This document shows positions 33,096 to 35,938 of a stretch of 35,938 nt of DNA, piece after piece. Below the pieces are notes generated by a model. It was given only the letters and a program-made list of their open reading frames with translations, was not told the DNA's origin and made no database searches. A program made the translations under genes and the position numbers. The DNA comes from Flavobacteriaceae bacterium (GTDB lineage: Bacteria > Bacteroidota > Bacteroidia > Flavobacteriales > Weeksellaceae). The number at the start of each line of letters is the position of its first letter. The stretch's first letter is position 1. Location: assembly GCA_018260565.1 (NCBI GenBank), contig JAGLAZ010000002.1, forward strand, positions 99,431-135,368, written 5' to 3'.

Positions 33096-33813
33096 AAAAT
33101 ATATTTTTCCTGCTACGCTGGGCTTAGTTTTTAGTTTAGCTTTGGCTTCATGCGGAAGTAAGGAAGAACCACCTACCGTATACTTTCCTGATATGTATTA
33201 TCCAGTAGCGTATGATCCTTTGTCCCAAGCAAAAGACCCTTACTCCGATCACGAAAATGAAATTCCATTATTCTCTGCGAATGAAGGTGCTACAGCCTTA
33301 AACAGCCCAAAAGGTACTGTCTTCCGTACCAAAGAGGGTTTTATTGAGGTGAACGAATCACCAGAAAGTCCAGATGAATATAATGCAGGATACAATGAAT
33401 CCTTGCTTCAAGCACAAGCACCAACACCTTTTACTACTCCATCGGAAAAAGATTTGGCAAGAGGTAAAGCAATGTTTGAGCATACCTGTGCTGCATGTCA
33501 TGGTGTTGCTGGTGATGGTCAAGGCCCGATAGTAGTGTCTGGCGCTTACTCTGGAGTACCAGCTTATGCGGACAGAAATATTAGCGTGGGCTCAGTTCAC
33601 TATGTTATTATGAATGGTAGAAATGCGATGGGAAGCTACGCCGGGCAACTTATGCCTGCTGATAGATGGAGAGTTGCTAATTATGTAATGAACGAATTTA
33701 AAAAGAATGCGGCTCCCGCAGCCGGGGCTACAGCTACACCAGGTACAGCATCTGCACCTACGATGAACGCAACAGCATCAGCACCTGCTGCTACAACTAC
33801 ACCAACAAAATAA
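33076..33813 (+). CDS. actE: Alternative complex III subunit ActE, monoheme cytochrome c lipoprotein
   Basis: The ATG at 33076, overlapping actD, gives a lipoprotein signal with lipobox LASC (Cys26). The 245-residue protein has MYYPVAYDPLS near the N-terminus and a cytochrome c domain (about 124-205) with the heme motif CAACH (138-142). A probable distal Met lies in NAMGSYAGQLMPADRW. The last 35 residues are an Ala/Thr/Pro-rich tail of low complexity. It is expected to be the membrane-anchored monoheme electron exit of ACIII. Confidence 0.94.
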   Translation: MIQNLSKKYIFPATLGLVFSLALASCGSKEEPPTVYFPDMYYPVAYDPLSQAKDPYSDHENEIPLFSANEGATALNSPKGTVFRTKEGFIEVNESPESPDEYNAGYNESLLQAQAPTPFTTPSEKDLARGKAMFEHTCAACHGVAGDGQGPIVVSGAYSGVPAYADRNISVGSVHYVIMNGRNAMGSYAGQLMPADRWRVANYVMNEFKKNAAPAAGATATPGTASAPTMNATASAPAATTTPTK

Positions 33814-33836
33814 TTACGGCCTAAAAGGATACGGAT

Positions 33837-35168
33837 ATGCACAATTTTTCTTCAAAATTTCGATTATACTCTATCATTGCAATTATTGCAGGTTTGGTAC
33901 TTTTCGGAATTGGCTATTTTTTAAATAAATCTCTTGACGAGGCAGCTATAACCCATATGATGGAAGCTGCTAATCAAAAAGCTCCTCATGTAGCATCCCA
34001 TTCCATGGAACATGTAGGACCTCAGGATCATAAGGCACATTTAGAACACGCTACTACATTTGTTAAAAACCAACCATTAGCTTCTTTACAAGCTATTGCA
34101 GTTTTCCTTTTTGGTATTAGCTGCTGTACTTTATTTTTTCATAGTATTCAGTATGCAGCACATGCAGGTTGGTCAGTAATTATTCTCCGAGTTATGGAGG
34201 CTATAGCTAGCTATATTCCATATGGGGGGGCTATCTTACTTTTAATAATGATATTAAATGTTACCCACGTAGGACATTTATTTCATTGGATGGATCCTGC
34301 TGTTACAGATGTTAATAGTCATCATTTTGATAATATTATATACGAAAAGTCCAAATTTCTCAATATTCCATTTTATGTGATAAGAAACCTACTCTATGTA
34401 GGAGGAGCAACATTCTTTATGTTAAAACTTAAAAGCTTATCTAAAAAATTAGATCAAACTAATGACAGAGCAGTATATAAGAAATTGTATAGCTGGAACA
34501 TTGGTTATATTGCATTCTTCGGTTTTGCATCTGCTTCTTGGGCTTGGGATTGGTTAATGAGTTTAGATTCTCATTGGTATTCTACTATGTATATCTGGTA
34601 TACTATGGTAAGCTGTTTATCAAGTGGTATCGCTACAATTATTCTTTTAAGTATAAATTTAAAGAAAAAAGGTGTATTGCCACAATTCAATGATAATCAT
34701 TTGCATGATTTAGCCAAGTTTTTATTCGCTACAAGTATGTTATGGACGTATACCTGGTTTTGTCAATTTATGCTATACTGGTATGCAAATGTTCCTGAAG
34801 AAGTTAATTATTTCCAAGGTAGATTTAAATTTTATGGAATGACCTTTTTACCTATGTTGATATTAAACTTCCTAATTCCATTGGCTGTAATGGTAAGTTC
34901 TAGTATTAAAAGAAATTATAAAGTAGTGAATATAATGGCGGTAATCGTACTTATTGGCCATTGGTTTGATTTCTTTAATATGGTAATGCCACCTTCAGTA
35001 GGCCCATATTGGAATACGCTTTCTGGTTGGTTATTGAATTTCGGAAGTATATTATTCGGAGTAGGATTATTTGGATACGCAGTGCTTACAGCTTTGAAAA
35101 AGCTCAAATTGATACCTACTGGTAATCCATACTTAAAAGAAAGTGAGATCTATGAATATCCTTTCTAA
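33837..35168 (+). CDS. actF: Alternative complex III subunit ActF, integral membrane protein
   Basis: The 443-residue, about ten-span protein resembles ActC. It contains HSIQYAAHAGWSVIILRVME, HLFHWMDPAVTD, SWAWDWLMSLDSHWYSTMY and YWYANVPEEVNYFQGRF, typical of ActF. It is a membrane subunit of ACIII with no known cofactor. It ends the operon: a strong hairpin terminator follows, and no cytochrome c oxidase genes are next to it. Confidence 0.94.
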   Translation: MHNFSSKFRLYSIIAIIAGLVLFGIGYFLNKSLDEAAITHMMEAANQKAPHVASHSMEHVGPQDHKAHLEHATTFVKNQPLASLQAIAVFLFGISCCTLFFHSIQYAAHAGWSVIILRVMEAIASYIPYGGAILLLIMILNVTHVGHLFHWMDPAVTDVNSHHFDNIIYEKSKFLNIPFYVIRNLLYVGGATFFMLKLKSLSKKLDQTNDRAVYKKLYSWNIGYIAFFGFASASWAWDWLMSLDSHWYSTMYIWYTMVSCLSSGIATIILLSINLKKKGVLPQFNDNHLHDLAKFLFATSMLWTYTWFCQFMLYWYANVPEEVNYFQGRFKFYGMTFLPMLILNFLIPLAVMVSSSIKRNYKVVNIMAVIVLIGHWFDFFNMVMPPSVGPYWNTLSGWLLNFGSILFGVGLFGYAVLTALKKLKLIPTGNPYLKESEIYEYPF

Positions 35169-35182
35169 ACTTAAAAGATATC

Positions 35183-35217
35183 AAAAAGCCGTTTCAATTG
35201 TTAGAAACGGCTTTTTT
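35183..35217. terminator. Terminator of the ACIII operon (bidirectional)
   Basis: AAAAAGCCGTTTC (35183-35195) pairs perfectly with GAAACGGCTTTTT (35204-35216), followed by a further T. The A-run on the left side could also stop the minus-strand acetyltransferase transcript. Confidence 0.93.
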
Positions 35218-35247
35218 AGTTATTAATCAGTATAATAATAGGTGAAA

Positions 35248-35691
35248 TTAAACTTCAATCAACTTTATCATAGGTAAATGAGGTAACTGATCTTCTAAAT
35301 ATTCCTCACCACAAACTTTAAATCCGAATTCTTCATAAAACTTTTTGAGGTATGTCTGTGCAGATATTTTAATAGAAGAAGACGGATGCCATACTCCCAA
35401 ATACGCTATTGCCATATTCATAACATCCGTTCCTAAAGATAATCTCCTAAAATCTGGATGTACACATACTCTGCCAATACTGGCTTCAGCATAAGATATA
35501 CCAGGAGGAATTATTCTACAGGTAGCACATAGAAGATCGTTTACATAATGAAAAAGATGTGCACAATGTATATCCTTATTATCAGGATCTAAATACTTAC
35601 AATTTTGCTCAATAATAAATACTTCTGCCCTAAGTTTTAGAATATCATATATTTCAAAGCCTGTTAGATCTTTAAAAAGCTTAATCTGCAT
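35248..35691 (-). CDS. GNAT-family N-acetyltransferase (ElaA-like)
   Basis: The 147-residue cytoplasmic protein shows the ElaA-type GNAT pattern: LKLRAEVFIIEQNCKYLDPD (about 18-37), HLFHY, ATCRIIP and SIGRVCVHPDFRRLSLGTDV with the acetyl-CoA-binding loop. The chosen ATG at 35691 (MQIKLFKDLTG) is preferred over a TTG two codons upstream. It starts inside the last codons of engB, overlapping by 11 bp, so it is coupled to it. The substrate is unknown. Confidence 0.88.
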   Translation of the reverse strand: MQIKLFKDLTGFEIYDILKLRAEVFIIEQNCKYLDPDNKDIHCAHLFHYVNDLLCATCRIIPPGISYAEASIGRVCVHPDFRRLSLGTDVMNMAIAYLGVWHPSSSIKISAQTYLKKFYEEFGFKVCGEEYLEDQLPHLPMIKLIEV

Positions 35692-35938
35692 AACCAATGC
35701 TCACTTTAATTTCTTGTATTCTATTTAAAATTTCTGCACAACCAGCATGAGTTTCGGCACTACTTAAATAAATATTGGGTAATTCTTCCCAAAATTCTAA
35801 CAGTTTTTCTGAATATTGTTCTGCAGCAATTTGAGCTTTAGATAAATGTTTTAGTTTATCGATTTTAGTAAAAACAATTTCAAACGGCACACCTTCTTCG
35901 CCACAAAACTCTAAGAATTCTAAATCAATTTTTTGTGG
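35681..35938 (-). CDS. engB: Ribosome-biogenesis GTPase EngB (YsxC), C-terminal part (cut by window edge)
   Basis: The 85 residues seen begin PQKIDLEFLEFCGEEGVPFE and contain the G4 motif TKID in VFTKIDKL and the G5 motif SSAETHAG. These are the usual C-terminal half of the TrmE-Era-EngA-YihA GTPase fold that supports assembly of the large ribosomal subunit. The Walker A end lies beyond the window. The frame runs open to base 35938 with no stop. Confidence 0.92.
   Translation of the reverse strand, partial: PQKIDLEFLEFCGEEGVPFEIVFTKIDKLKHLSKAQIAAEQYSEKLLEFWEELPNIYLSSAETHAGCAEILNRIQEIKVSIGYAD

Noticed and set aside
1-35938. Mobile element, prophage or CRISPR content
   Set aside because: No transposase, integrase, direct-repeat array or tRNA-associated attachment site was seen; base composition and gene order look uniformly chromosomal.

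Overview
The window looks like chromosomal DNA of a low-GC member of the Bacteroidota, most likely order Flavobacteriales and plausibly Weeksellaceae (Chryseobacterium/Elizabethkingia relatives). Reasons: the short Bacteroidetes-type RNA polymerase omega subunit next to bamD and coaBC, a DUF4835 gene beside recN, an alternative complex III respiratory operon, a flavobacterial short TatD-like gene, a bacterial GH3-family gene, and many promoter-like TAnnTTTG (-7) boxes upstream of genes. The genus assignment is inference. I see no rRNA, tRNA, CRISPR array, insertion sequence, prophage or integrase. Most of the window is housekeeping.

Layout. 1-1509 (minus): 5' part of dprA and a rhomboid protease. 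1811-6260 (plus): a PLP-dependent trans-sulfuration enzyme with its own terminator; a tightly packed trio of a zinc-ribbon/HTH protein (DUF2089-like), a membrane protein and a serine hydrolase; and a DUF421 membrane protein. 6280-11564 (minus): the block bamD - rpoZ - coaBC - DUF4835 - recN (outer-membrane assembly, transcription, coenzyme A, DNA repair), with a hairpin terminator and a good promoter between rpoZ and coaBC. 11688-13127 (plus): a TatD-like protein lacking several metal ligands, a 366-bp gap without genes, and rnpA, whose 3' end overlaps the next gene tail to tail. 13108-18541 (minus): a TPR-like protein, lptE, a sigma-54 activator, a small lipoprotein, a GH3-family enzyme and a small secreted protein with a repeated KKDGT(P/R)DKRYK motif. 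18645-25682 (plus): mfd, two related lipoproteins, pth and a polytopic membrane protein, closed by a bidirectional terminator. 25730-26287 (minus): a SPOR-domain protein. 26468-35168 (plus): a six-gene alternative complex III operon, actA to actF (quinol to cytochrome c/oxidase electron transfer), closed by a strong hairpin. 35248-35938 (minus): a GNAT acetyltransferase overlapping the 3' end of engB.

Several ORFs need a start other than the longest one. The serine hydrolase, actB, actD and actE begin at internal ATGs that follow or overlap the upstream stop. bamD, the 16.4-kb lipoprotein and the acetyltransferase start at an ATG just inside a TTG-started frame. The rhomboid and mfd genes have no good ATG start.

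I found no convincing brand-new multi-gene system. The best leads are the DUF2089 / membrane protein / serine-hydrolase operon with phased AT repeats in its promoter, the degenerate TatD-like protein, two clean palindromes placed like operators upstream of the sigma-54 activator and the alternative complex III operon, the ActD tail extension, and the KKDGTPDKRYK secreted protein paired with GH3.
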